A DNA stretch of 64,000 nt from Membranipora membranacea (Eukaryota > Bryozoa > Gymnolaemata > Cheilostomatida > Membraniporidae), in contig OU612071.1 of NCBI GenBank assembly GCA_914767715.1, positions 13,809,493 to 13,873,492 on the forward strand, written 5' to 3'. The notes under the pieces were generated by a model. The model was given only the letters and a program-made list of their open reading frames with translations, was not told the DNA's origin and did no database searches. This document shows positions 12,501 through 22,599 of this stretch, in pieces; the first letter of the stretch is position 1, and every line of letters begins with the position of its first letter. The position numbers were made by a program, and so were the translations under genes.

Positions 12501-15500
12501 TATGGCCATAGAGTATAACCTAGTCTACGCACTGTGCAGGATTTGCTTGGATTTTTCCTCTCATTACTTCTACATTAATCTTACTTCATATAGCCTAGGG
12601 TCCAATAATACACATTGTATGACCTTTTGTCAATGTCATGAATGACCGCCCTTATTCAAAATGAAAGAAATTCTGGCTGACATTTTCTTCACTACTTGGC
12701 AGTGAATATCTCTGCTCATGAGTATTTCCCAAACATGAGGCTACTTTTCCCAGAGTCTGACTGGAATACTCTCATACCTGGAGCAATATAGTAGGTGGCA
12801 TGAATAGAAATCAATAGATATTGCAGTTTTAGTGCTCCCCTTGATTAACTTATAACACTCAAGAGCAGACAACTCCAGCGAAATCCTGCATTGTTCTCAG
12901 ACTTTTTCCCCTCCGGGGGGCCGTCGGACAGGGGGCAAAGTCTGGGGGCTCAGACTAAGTATAACCAGGCACTACAGATAATCCATGGTCTCTGGTATAA
13001 CCATCAGCATGACAGCAACAACAGCAAAAAATCACTAGGAATTTACTACTTATTGTTAATACATCCAACAGATCAGAGTTGGGTACCCTGGTACTAAATT
13101 GGCTAAGTGCCCAAAGCTATTTAACACAGTCTGAACAATGAATACGTTCCTCTTTCAACATAAATCACAAAAAAATCCTCAGGCCATCTATAATTATTCA
13201 TGTCATGATATTTCTCACAACAACTTTTCGACTAAAGTGGATGCGTAAGTGACAAAAAAGAATGAAGCTATTCACGCATTTGACGCCAGTAAGCATTCAC
13301 AAACAAACGCAAACACACTGTGATTGCAAAACTCACTGAATTTGCCAGCTATAAAGTATTTACATAAAGTTCGCCCATTCATCCTTTTAGTGAACAGGAT
13401 GCATAATAGTTATGCAATTATAAAAAAAGTCTGCCCATGTGTAGCAAAAAACAGAATTTTGTCCTTCTAGAAATAACTTATGGATCTCTATTTTTAGTGA
13501 GTATATGCACCTGCTTGTAAACATGTAGAAGGGGAAAGAGTGACAGTGGGAAGGCAAAATAACTAAGCATGAAGATTTTTTTTAATGAAGCGTTATGATA
13601 GGATGGTGTGACAAAGATACTAGTCTGAGCACCCCCCCCCCCCCCCAGAATATTGTCCCTGCCTGATGCCCCCCCCAAGTCCGGAGAAGATCCATGATAT
13701 TTGTGCGATTCTCTCTAGAATGTTTGATCCAATTTGCCACACTTCGAGTTGTTCTTGTCTTACTAGTAGAAGGGGAGCAACTCTGATTGCAGGCAAATTG
13801 AATCAAACATGATCTAGCCAGAACCAAAACAGTTAAATGCATGGCACATCCCTGATTGCAAGACTTCATACCCATCAGTAAATATCTGTCATCCAAATGG
13901 GCGTAGGTTGCAAGCTACATACAGGCGCGTCATATCGATGTCACTTAAATTATTATACTACATTCCAACTGCAAGCTTATTCCCCTTCTAGCTAATCTAT
14001 TATATCCTGATAATTTCCTGAGGGTGAGTGAGCTTTTACTATTTCAGAAATTGGTCAGCTTGTAAATACAGGTGGGGCAAAGATTATAAATACTGGGTGG
14101 GGTATGTGGATTTGCAGTTGGTAAATAGAGATAACAAATCTCCAAACCCATATGGAGCGCTTGTATCCCACAAAATACATAATCACCAAGCATGATGAAG
14201 TTTTACTTCCTTGTAGACAAGTTATCTTATCCCAGGTTAATTCTATGCTCACTTCGGAAAACACTTTAATCTCGGGATGGTTTATGATTCGTTGCGCTCT
14301 GAATAATAGGCCTTGGAAAGAAAATTAATCTTAATTTGATCCACACAAGCAGCATAATCATCTGTGTTTGATCAGGATTGAGTTACTATGTGTTACATGG
14401 TTCAGATAACAGTTATAGATTGCGCCCATCTAAAACATTTTTAATTTCAGGATAAAGGCTGGTCTCAGTACGCTTGAGGAGTAGTGTTCTCAGCAGGAAA
14501 AGTTTGCCACCCTGCATATGCTTGAAATAGATAACTTAACTCATAATTGCTCCCCGTCCTCAGCTAGCTAAAAGTCCCCCTCCTCCTAAACTATACAGAC
14601 CACAAACTACCCAAGGTTATTGTCAATTCAGTCTATCTATGAAGTTAACATAAGCAAATTTCTCGAAACTTCTAGCAAGTGCTTTGCAAAATCAAGTCGG
14701 AAGGCAATATGAGATTACCAAAGTCAAACCAAAGCACGTGACGATAAAATTTATCAGTTAATAGACCTCTCAAGCTGTATTAAAAGTTGTAAAAACGAAT
14801 ATTTCAAAATATTTTAATGCAAAACTTATCGCTTCTTTAAGTAATGAAGTTATATAGGTAAAGTCATATTTTTATTACTATGCCATGAATGTGCCCTCTT
14901 CATATTAACGGACAAGTTAACTACCACTCTGCATAGAAGCACACCGTTTTCTCTACAGAACAGATCTTGCAATAGCTCACCAATTTTGTTCCTTAATTTG
15001 GACAACCATGAACACCAATCAATCACTTGGAAACAGTAAAAGTTGCAATGAAATACTGGAATGAGTATCTCATAACTCATTAACGTTGCCTAAACACTTT
15101 TACACTTAACACTATTACAACTGGCATTTTTCGATCACCATCACCCTGTCAATACATTGAGACTTAAAAGAGGATAGAGAACCTACAGAATAAGCTGAGT
15201 TAGGAATTTTCCTGGTCCGTAACGACAGATTGCCAAAATATTACAGCAACACTATTTTGATGAGGAAGTAAAATCTGAATGAGAAGGTCATTTGGGTGCA
15301 CTTTCTCAGAGAGCTTCATAAATAGCCACAAATGTTTCGCAATAACATTTGCAACAAACCAATCCGAATGATTTCAAACATGATGAGAGAATTCCAACTT
15401 CTGGCATTTTCAATTAAATGCCATCAAGGATGTGGGAACAAAGTGAATGTCTTTCTAACTTTTTGGTTCCTTATCTGTTCAGCTATTTAGGATTGAGTGA

Positions 15501-18500
15501 GTATCTCACAACCCTGGATTGGGTTAACCTCGATGATCAAAAGATGGCAACCCTGGAAACCAATAGTCAACTGCAGGGTCATGGGAACCTTGTAACAGCA
15601 GCAACAAGTGTCGTTCAGCTTGCTAGATCGGTCTTCCAGAAACCTGTGGTTGGAGAAATCTCTTTCAAAATGAGTAAACAGCGGTCACTCCTCACAACAG
15701 AGGTGTTGACTCACTGGACATGACTAGCCCCTAAGCTGGTCATCCTCAGAGAGCATCCTTGTTTTGGAACACCTTTGTACATCAACTACCAAATAACCCA
15801 ACCCAGGGGAGTCTTTCAATCAAAAACAGCCAAAATTACAATCTGATCACCCACCTGCTAGAGTCTCGCTCAGAAATCGCTCACTCATTAATGTAACAAT
15901 ATATTCATTCTAAGTGAGCGATCCGGGAACGGACTTGTCAAATTGAAACACCAAGTGAGCGATAGTTTTGAGCGATGTGATAGTGATAATTTGCTTTAGT
16001 AAAACATCGCTCTTTCTGATTGAAAGACCGTCCAGAGGCTAGGCTACACAAGTGTCAGGTGTTGGTTATTGTTATGTGACCACCTATGGTGCTGATGCAT
16101 GCTCTTGTTCCGCAGGGCTATCTCTCTATAGGTCAGATGTTTGGGCTTTGGAGTTTGCCATATTTATTGAGAAAAAGACTAGCTTAAAAAACATCCTGTG
16201 GTGATCCAAGGAGTTGTTATAAAAGAGACTGAGCCATTTTTTGTTGCATCTCCTTTCCTCTAACCCCTTGGGTGAGCCAGAGCTTTAGGTTGAGTAATAA
16301 TCTAAACAAGCTTCACAGGCAATTTTGTTGGCGCCCCCTTTAACCTGGTAATTACACAGTGTATATCAAACTCGATAAATTCAACACCTCCAAATGCACC
16401 TTCGATGACACTGCTATTATACAGGACTCAGGCGGTGAGGTGCTGCAAAGATTGCTTCACAATATCAGTTACAATACCAATGACACATTTTCATCCACAA
16501 CTGGCGCCAAGAATGAAACAGAGTTTAATCGTAGATGACAAATTTGTGAAAATGTCATGCCAATATCTGAGAAGAGTTTAAAAAAGAGAGGATTGCCCTA
16601 TTTTCCCCCGAAGAAATTGAAGACAGATTTGTGTGCAGGGAGCCCTATATCAAGGCATCAAATTATTTACTTGAGAGAAAAACCGTGTGAAAAGGGTATG
16701 CGCCACACAAACATTAATTGAAGACTGAATGCTAACCATTAGGACTGTCCCAAGCCTAGAAATTAATTTGGCATCAAACCTAACACTGATTAAAATGATA
16801 TTTACAAGGAAGTGACAACTGAACGCATTGCCAAATATTCTAACTGCATTCTCAACTTGGCATCTGCAAAAACACCTTCAGGTTTACTACTTTTCAGCAA
16901 GGGATAGTGTGACATTGCAAGTCAGATCCATCGCTATTGTTATCCAGTGTGTCTTTCAATTTGATAGCGCTATGCATTTTAATGCAAATTGTCACTTGGT
17001 TCAAAATTATCGCTCACTTTGGTCTTTCAATTAGACAAATAAATTCCCAAATCGCCCACTCAGGATTTATGTAGTTCAATCAATGAGTGATCGATTAGTG
17101 AGCAGATCACGATTTTGGGTGAAGATCCCACACTATCAGGTTTCTTCACAACAAATGAAAGAATTCTTGTTAAAAAAACCCTAGTCACAGATTTTTTTCC
17201 TCTGCCACAAAGTTTTCAAAAATTGCAATTTTTTATGTGAACGCCTGTTTGCTCATTAGAGTTCGCTACGAAACAAGACGCAAGACTTGGCTTATGGGGA
17301 ATTCCTATCTATAAGTTGTAAAAGAAGACAATTTGGCAGGAGTGAAATTTCTTCATCTGTTCAATTTATTAATTATGAGGAACTTGGCCGAGTAGGCAAA
17401 TATTTGATGAGTTAAGTGACCTGTGAAACTCCTGTAAAATTTTCCTGATAAGATTGTATAATGTTAGTTTTAACAGGCCTCATATTTTAGCACATTCTTA
17501 TCTAACATGCAGCATGGATTTTATCGTTTTTCACCGCCTGATCCAATCATTTTTAATACAACTGTTTTTCTCCTTTTTTCAAAAGTCTAAATTTTTATTG
17601 TACGCACACATATATGATGCTAGGCATTCCTATGTGGCAAATTAAATCAATATCAATCAATCAAACCATTATATCACAGAGTAAGGATATATCCTTACTC
17701 TGGGTATCGGTTGGATATACAGTTTAAGCTGGTTAATTGAGACTTTATAATTCAGGACTCCTGTCAATTCAGACAAGGAGAGTTGGTCCCTTCAGCCAGA
17801 TCTCAATGCAAACAAAATACCAATATTTATCTAATCTTCTGTGAAGTTTTGTGACATCAAGCTACAATTATTATCTTTCATGTGTTTTGACCAAAAGACA
17901 AGGGGAAAATTTCAATTAGGCTTGTCGAATGAAGGAACTCTGTCACATTTCAGATAAAATTCCGGAGCACTTGTAACATGACAACTTTTTGTTACAAAGC
18001 TGACTGCATAAGCTAAAACTAAATAATTAAATATTTATCTTATCTTCTGAGTGACATTAAGTTAAATTTACAATTCATCTTAGTTACAAGTGGTTGAGCA
18101 AAGGGCAAGGGGAAATTTTTCATATATGCCTGTCTAACATTCTTGAGCACTTGTAAGATGATATCTACATCCAAAAGTTACGAAAGGATATTTTTGTTTT
18201 CACTGTTTTGGGTTATTTTTTGCAAATTGAAGCTCTTGTAAATGTAGTCTACACTAGTACTGTTATAATGTTTTGTAAAGTATGGCTTGGGAATTTCCTT
18301 GATATGTTAACATGTATGTAGCCTAACTACATGCATGATGCAGAATGGCAAATATTATGAAACTCAAACTAAGGATTGTGCTTACATAGGGGTATGCATT
18401 ACTCTCGTCACCCACTTTTTTCTTCTTTTTTTTAAAAGTGGCGTCATGACAAAGCCTGCTATGCATGCTTTGACATCCACATCAGGAAAACAAATGAATA

Positions 18501-21500
18501 AGTAATATTTTTTTTTAGACAAAAGGTCGCAATAAGGCCACAAAAGATTACTCATTAGCCCGCACTGGCAAAAAGGCCGCAGGTTGCCCACAGCTGGTCT
18601 AAAGGTTTTGTTTGCCGCATCGCGCTTCTGACGTGATACGGATACTACTCGGCTCTAGGTATCGTCGATAAAAATAGCAACAGCAACTTTCATAATATAA
18701 ACAAGTAAAAGTGGATAGAAAAATCCAGATTCCTTTGAAAGATTTACATTGGCCCAACTGCAAGAGGCTATCGACTGATTAAGGCGTGTGGCAGGATAAA
18801 CCTGAGCAGAGCAACGCTGGCCTCTTTCAACAAAGGCAACAGCAAAAGATAAAGGTTATAAGATATTCAAACAGCGATCCATCGTAGCATTTTGGAGGAG
18901 AAATAATTCAAGACCAATACTGCATAGGCAAATTAATTCCTCTACATTTCAATATGCTCTTTTCGGCTATCTTGGCATGCTAAGTGCTAAATTTGATATT
19001 TGGGTTCAGTGATAGTTTTGACAGAGCCGCCATTGAGCTTCAAGTTTCTCAGGATGTACTGTAGAATCAAAACTTTTCTCAGCAATGACCGTAAAACATA
19101 ATATGCCTACATGTAGCAAAATGTTGTCATAGTTTACACACACGGTGAACTAATCAAAATTGCAAAAAAAACCTACATTTGTCTGGGTGTTTTTGCCTGG
19201 TTGATGTAGTTAGTCAGTGGCCTATCCTTTTCTGGTAAGGTACACTGCAAACTCAAGACCACATCAAATACGTGGTGGAACAAATTTGTATCTAGAAAAT
19301 CATTTTCATTGGACACCTGCTCAGTTTGAGTACATTAATATCTGATGCCAACTTTTTGTACGAGAAGGTCTAAATTTTCCGGTCCCAACTTGAATGAATA
19401 AAGAAAAGGGTGAATAAAGAACTTGTGTATCCGAGGGTAGTTTCCCATATGAGCTAGGACAAGTGCTTTCTTTATTCACCTCTTTTGTGAATAATTCTCA
19501 CAGAGACATCAATCTGTTGAAGCATGAACAGACCCTGGTACACCCTGGCAGACCGACAAGAAAGCTTGTTCGTTCAGATGAAACTCTTGAATATTGAACT
19601 AAGACAATATTTTTCCTTGTTCAATGATATCGGAGCAATGATGTGGCAGTTACAGAAAACTTCCTGCTAGAACATCTGATATTTTACAGGACTGTCAAGT
19701 ACCATACATTCAAGTTTTAATAGGTTAAAGTGGATATATAAAATACTATATAAAACATTATATATTATATTTATTTATTCATTAATTTATAAAATCATGT
19801 TAAGATTTTGCAGTTTCATTACTTTAATTTTCTGATCTGAAAAGAACTGGAAAAATTCCGACACCAGTTTCCCCTACACGCCCCCAATCTGGTAATACTC
19901 ATAAACAAAATTAGGGAAATCTCCACTATTTTCAAAGTGATGAGGAATAAATCCTTTGAGATGAATTGCTCGTATTGTTGTTTTAAATATTTTAGGATAT
20001 ATCGCATGAATCAATGTTCTTTGAAATTGTCAATAATAATTGGTGAGACCATAGACTTGATAATAAATTATTTATTATTAAGTCTAAGGGTGAGACGCAG
20101 GTGTACCATTTTCCTCCAATAACTTTTTTTTTCTAGGCGCTCACTCGCCCACATGAACATAATGCAGTAAAATTTTCTTCGAATTGAGAATCACGCTGAA
20201 TACTGTATACTAAGGCTACGCATCAGCATATCAGATGTTTGGCGATATTGGGTGAAACATGAGTGGATATTGTCCAGTATCATGCTCAGAATTTCCTGTT
20301 GATACCAGTACACTGTTTGAATCACAGCTTTACCACACAAGGAACTTCCTTGATGATCAGCTGTTTCATGGATTCAGTGATTATTTTTGAAAAACTTACC
20401 CAGGCCCGTAGTTCTAGGAGAGGTAGGGCCGCACTGCCTCTCCTAGAATGCTGACTAAAGGACATAAAAATTTCATGATTGAATATTCCAAGTAAGAATC
20501 AGCTCATTTGTGACTTTCATTTAGCAATTTATATCATCAAAACGTAACGGAGGCTGGGGCCTCAGGAGGAGCTTACAATACCCAACAAAGATTTTCGCCG
20601 CCACTACCATTTTTCATAAACATTGCAATTGATTTCATGTTGGTTGTTATTAGCCAACAGTTGGTAAGATGGTTTAATTTGATCAGAATTTAACGAAATT
20701 GATATCATGTTCAATTTCAACATTGATGTCTGAGTCTTTTGATGGTGCCAAGAAATTTTCAGGGATATTGTGATTTAATTTTGGCAGCTAAATCACTACA
20801 AGGCACCATAAAGGCTGATTCCCAGCTGTCTACATATGTCAGAATTGTCATATGTGAGGGTTGTCAATCTAATTGTTGCATAATGTTATAAAAAAACTTG
20901 GCAGCAAACTTGGTTGTTGACTAGCCTGTGGGCCCCGAATCTGTTTTGTTGGCGTTGAGAGCACTCCTATGAGGAAACAATCTCAGGCACTGAAATTAGT
21001 GTTAAACATATAAAAATATTGAAAACCACTGTAGCTAGTCTAGGAATGCAGCATTTAAGTAATTGGTGCGGTGTTGGGATAATTTTTCCGTAATTAAGGA
21101 CGAAAAAGGATTTTAACTGATTCCGGCCTGGGTTTTTACAAACTGTCAAGGAGATTTATGATTTAGCGTATAATGGATGACATGTGAGTCAAAATACTTG
21201 CAATTTGTTGTGACATTTTTACATTTAGTAAACTTTACTTGAATGTAGAAGATTTTGAGATCAGTATTGAGCCTTTGATATTTGGATAGAATCACCAAGA
21301 TTTAGTTCCTCCTGTACCAGGGGGTTTTGTTCTAAGACTTGAGGGGGGGGGGGCAGTAGTGTGGACCCCTTTGTGATCACCAGTTCTAGAACACTAAAGC
21401 TACGAGCACTGTATCTTATAGCTGTAGTACCTTATCACTGGCCACCTACGTAACAAGAACTTCTATCAGGTCATAACCTGGCAGTATGCCAAGAGTTACT

Positions 21501-22599
21501 AGCAAAGTGATTGTAGCCAACTACCAAACATATAGTTGTCAACAAACCATCAGTTAAAATAATTTTCCCACGCACACACACATAGTAATAAGTATCTTTG
21601 CAGTCACTACTGATGATTGGATGTACTTAGCGCTAAGAATTTTGTCATTGCTACTCGTAATTTGTGTGGGCGGGTTAGGGAAGGATTTGAAGGGATAGAG
21701 AAATGATGAGAGAGTTGCGATGAAACGGTTTAGGCTTGAATGTGGCCCAAACCTGTGTTATCTACTCACCCGACTGTGTGTACATGGTGCATATAACTGG
21801 CTGAAAATAGAAAAAAATGATCATCAATATGGTTGGTAAATCTGTGATTACAGGCACGCAGCCCAAATCATATAAATATGATAGAAAGGCTATCAACATT
21901 CAAAATAAGCCTCCATTTATTATTGGTTTTAGAATAAATGATTCAAATTGCAATGTCACCGCTGATGTAAATGTGTCAGGTTTTTTAGACGGATTTCGAC
22001 TTTCCATTCAATGATGGGTGTTGGTTTTCATGCTCAACAGCCATCATCTCTAACATGACTCGCTATATCTAATTACACAGAAAGTGCAGTCTCATCATGA
22101 TATTATACCTCGTTACACAAGATAAAATATATAAAATAATATATCCTGACGCTTTGATATTATCATCCACAAAAATAAATGTGTGAGTAATTATTTCAGG
22201 CCTGAGATGTTTGATATATGAGGTAAACACATACCATAGAAACATAAAGGGGTTTGATCAAAAGGAGTGGTCAAGTGAGACTTTGCGTTGAACCAAAACA
22301 ATGTTATTCAAACATGACATGGTTAAGTTTAGTTGGCTTCGCATATATCGGTGATTAGAGTTCACTTTATATAATGCTACCCTTATAGCGGCTGGTCTTC
22401 CCAACCCAAGTGGTCTCATCGAGAGGCAATAGTGGCATTCCTCAGGGCACTGACTTACTGTTGGTACACTGGTGAAGTTCTGACATTGTTCATTTTCATA
22501 GTCTTGTGCCTCAGCAGTCATCACAGTCAAACTGATCAGTGACGTCGTAAATACTAATACCAATAAAGGTCTGATTATCTGATACAATCCTGTCATCAT
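529..22599 (-). CDS. IL-17-receptor-like receptor, 3' end outside window
   Basis: Eleven coding positions join in phase. Exons (minus, 5' to 3'): 22599-22381, 21800-21770, 10991-10942, 9217-9019, 6479-6326, 4958-4856, 3758-3687, then 3126-3021 or 2977-2872, then 1914-1757, 1306-1199 and 658-529. Phase at the end of each is 0,1,0,1,2,0,0,1,0,0,1. About 443 residues are in the window. The start has a signal peptide with the hydrophobic run LLVLVFTTSLISLTVMTA. Residues about 30-166 resemble the first extracellular domain of IL-17 receptors: a GFRMVINKVSEGRKLCRFI strand pair, then ANTYNLELTAYPLP. A Thr/Pro linker (PPATTVPTTTTESPTL) leads to two fibronectin-III-like domains, whose F strands are SYQAR and QLHLEVKP. 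In this family a membrane helix and cytoplasmic SEFIR domain would follow, off the left edge. The family call rests on remembered pattern similarity. A generic fibronectin-III cytokine-receptor-like protein is the alternative. Confidence 0.6.
1007..1033. repeat. Perfect 13-bp-arm palindrome
   Basis: AGTCATACAACTT and its exact reverse complement flank a single T. It lies in the receptor intron between exons 1306-1199 and 658-529. Confidence 0.75.
2459..2823. mobile_element. Foldback (long inverted repeat) element
   Basis: About 365 bp that is almost entirely an imperfect inverted repeat. The outer ends are AAGCTATAGCTGTGCCTC and the complement of GAGGTGCAACTGAAGCTATC. The centre pairs ACCACCAAGGTTGTCC with GGACAACCTTAGTGGT around a short loop. 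There is no coding capacity. It lies in the receptor intron 48 nt beyond the donor of exon copy b. Confidence 0.7.
2872..2977 (-). CDS. Duplicated exon, copy b (candidate mutually exclusive)
   Basis: 106-nt exon with phases 0 in and 1 out, identical to copy a. It encodes VKVIYKNYKPESGCWFPPC then VKANNNLYGASHCDVS. It aligns with copy a at GC....C followed by A-(D/N)-(D/N)-N-x-Y. It has acceptor tttag/GTC and donor CTCAG/gtgaag, and joins in frame to exon 1914-1757 (GEDYLPMEK). Using both copies together would shift the frame, because each is 35 codons plus one base. Confidence 0.6.
3021..3126 (-). CDS. Duplicated exon, copy a (candidate mutually exclusive)
   Basis: 106-nt exon, enters in phase 0 after SYQAR and leaves in phase 1. 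It encodes about 35 residues starting ITPFQKVGSRAGCLEGGC and continuing with IWADDDNTYNSQIIELQ. It forms the end of the second extracellular domain (F strand and a Cys loop). It is 43 nt upstream of copy b, with the same length, phases and GC....C spacing. Confidence 0.6.
4578..4828 (-). repeat. tRNA-derived SINE, family 2
   Basis: On the minus strand it begins CAGGAGTGGTATGTGGTTAGG, a Pol III A-box-like head, with a GAGGTCCAAGC B-box-like element. Its body (CAGGTCCTTGCGGAACAGGA, CTGCCTCTTCG, GGGCAAGGGTATAG) matches the copy at 35188. It lies in an intron of the receptor gene, ending 28 nt from the donor side of exon 4958-4856. Confidence 0.65.
4984..5115. repeat. Degenerate minisatellite of (A)TCAGTGA(G/A) units
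   Basis: About a dozen imperfect copies of ATCAGTGAGAG-like units of 10-12 bp, in the receptor intron beside exon 4958-4856. Confidence 0.7.
7039..7099 (-). CDS. Alternative first exon with its own signal peptide
   Basis: ATG at 7099-7097 begins MGTCGTIQKSLVVIFMLLHA, a compact signal peptide: polar start, hydrophobic core KSLVVIFMLL, small residues at the end. The exon ends in phase 1 at a good donor (CGCAG/gtaagt). It therefore splices in frame to exon 6479-6326, the same acceptor that exon 4 (9019) can use. The context suggests an internal promoter making a receptor that lacks the IL-17R-like first domain. Two separate adjacent genes is the other reading: the upstream one would end by reading through the exon-4 donor. 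Confidence 0.55.
8494..8732. mobile_element. MITE family GGAGTCTTTCA, copy 1
   Basis: Ends GGAGTCTTTCA and TTGAAAGACTCCCC form terminal inverted repeats. The interior has repeated (G)AGTGAGCGAT motifs. No open frame fits a transposase. Related copies lie at 15806, 16949 and, truncated, at 8838. Confidence 0.65.
8732..9080. repeat. 235-bp tandem duplication of receptor exon-4 end
   Basis: GGCTAACAGTGACC through GAGAAAGCCTTCACTCACCAGTG and AGAAGAAAAGTTTGGTAGGTACTG occurs at 8734 and again at 8969, an exact offset of 235 bp. Each copy carries the exon-4 donor and about 45 nt of coding sequence. Only the copy at 9019 continues into the full exon. Confidence 0.75.
8838..8966. mobile_element. MITE family GGAGTCTTTCA, truncated copy 2
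   Basis: Contains GATCAGTGATCGATTGAACTG, CTGAGTGGGCGATTTGAGAGCGA and CTAATTGAAAGACC. Only one end is intact (ATTGAAAGACCCCCC). It is part of a 235-bp tandem duplication that also carries the 3' end of receptor exon 4. Confidence 0.55.
9019..22599 (-). CDS. First-domain module of the receptor (exons 1-4)
   Basis: Exon 1 (22599-22381) carries the signal peptide and a Cys-rich start (CQNFTS, CPEECHYC). Two in-frame ATGs lie at 22599 and 22596. Exon 2 (21800-21770) is a 31-nt micro-exon encoding PVICTMYTQS. Exon 3 (10991-10942) is 50 nt and encodes ALQQTQGFRMVINKVSE. Exon 4 (9217-9019) encodes GRKLCRFIMVN through LPVPTKLFFSTYDT. The reading frame closes at each junction, which supports small exons 2 and 3 despite a 10.8-kb intron between them. 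Exon 4 ends at a strong donor (CTG/gtgagt). Reading through that donor gives a stop two codons later, so intron retention would yield a secreted first domain only. Confidence 0.6.
11600..11680. repeat. Dispersed GC-rich repeat (TCTGAGCCCCC), copy 1
   Basis: GTAGTCTGAGCCCCCCCCCC followed by ACTGCCCCCCCTATCTGACGCCCCC. Relatives are at 12895-12960 (inverted), 13610-13690 and 27430-27480. The GC-rich core stands out from the AT-rich surroundings. Confidence 0.55.
12895..12960. repeat. Dispersed GC-rich repeat, copy 2 (inverted)
   Basis: CCCTCCGGGGGGCCGTCGGACAGGGGGCAAAGTCTGGGGGCTCAGACTA is the reverse complement of the copy at 27430. Confidence 0.55.
13610..13690. repeat. Dispersed GC-rich repeat, copy 3
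   Basis: ACTAGTCTGAGCACCCCC then a C run, ATTGTCCCTGCCTGATGCCCCCC and CCGGAG. Confidence 0.5.
15806..16032. mobile_element. MITE family GGAGTCTTTCA, copy 3
   Basis: Starts GGGGAGTCTTTCAATC and ends CTGATTGAAAGACCGTCC. The interior (ATCGCTCACTCATTAATG, AAGTGAGCGAT, TTTAGTAAAACATCGCTC) matches copy 1 in the opposite direction. It sits in the 10.8-kb receptor intron. Confidence 0.65.
16949..17133. mobile_element. MITE family GGAGTCTTTCA, diverged copy 4
   Basis: Contains GTGTGTCTTTCAATTTGATAG, TTATCGCTCACTTTGGTCTTTCAATTAG and CAATCAATGAGTGATCGATTAGTGAG. It matches the other copies internally but its second end is eroded. Confidence 0.5.
20037..20096. repeat. Inverted repeat hairpin
   Basis: ATAGACTTGATAATAAAT pairs with TTTATTATTAAGTCTA across a short AT loop. 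It is a small MITE-like hairpin in the 10.8-kb receptor intron. Confidence 0.5.
20403..20450. mobile_element. Internally deleted relative of the CAGGGCCGTAGTT element
   Basis: TTCTAGGAGAGGTAGGGC and TGCCTCTCCTAGAA form a near-perfect hairpin. The outer GGCCCGTAG matches the end of the element at 53902-54136. Confidence 0.4.

Larger units (their letters stand above)
10992..21769. other. Large receptor intron (10.8 kb)
   Basis: Lies between exons 21800-21770 and 10991-10942. It holds MITE copies, GC-rich repeats and short hairpins. No additional exon with matching phase or coding character was seen. Short open frames here look like chance. Confidence 0.5.
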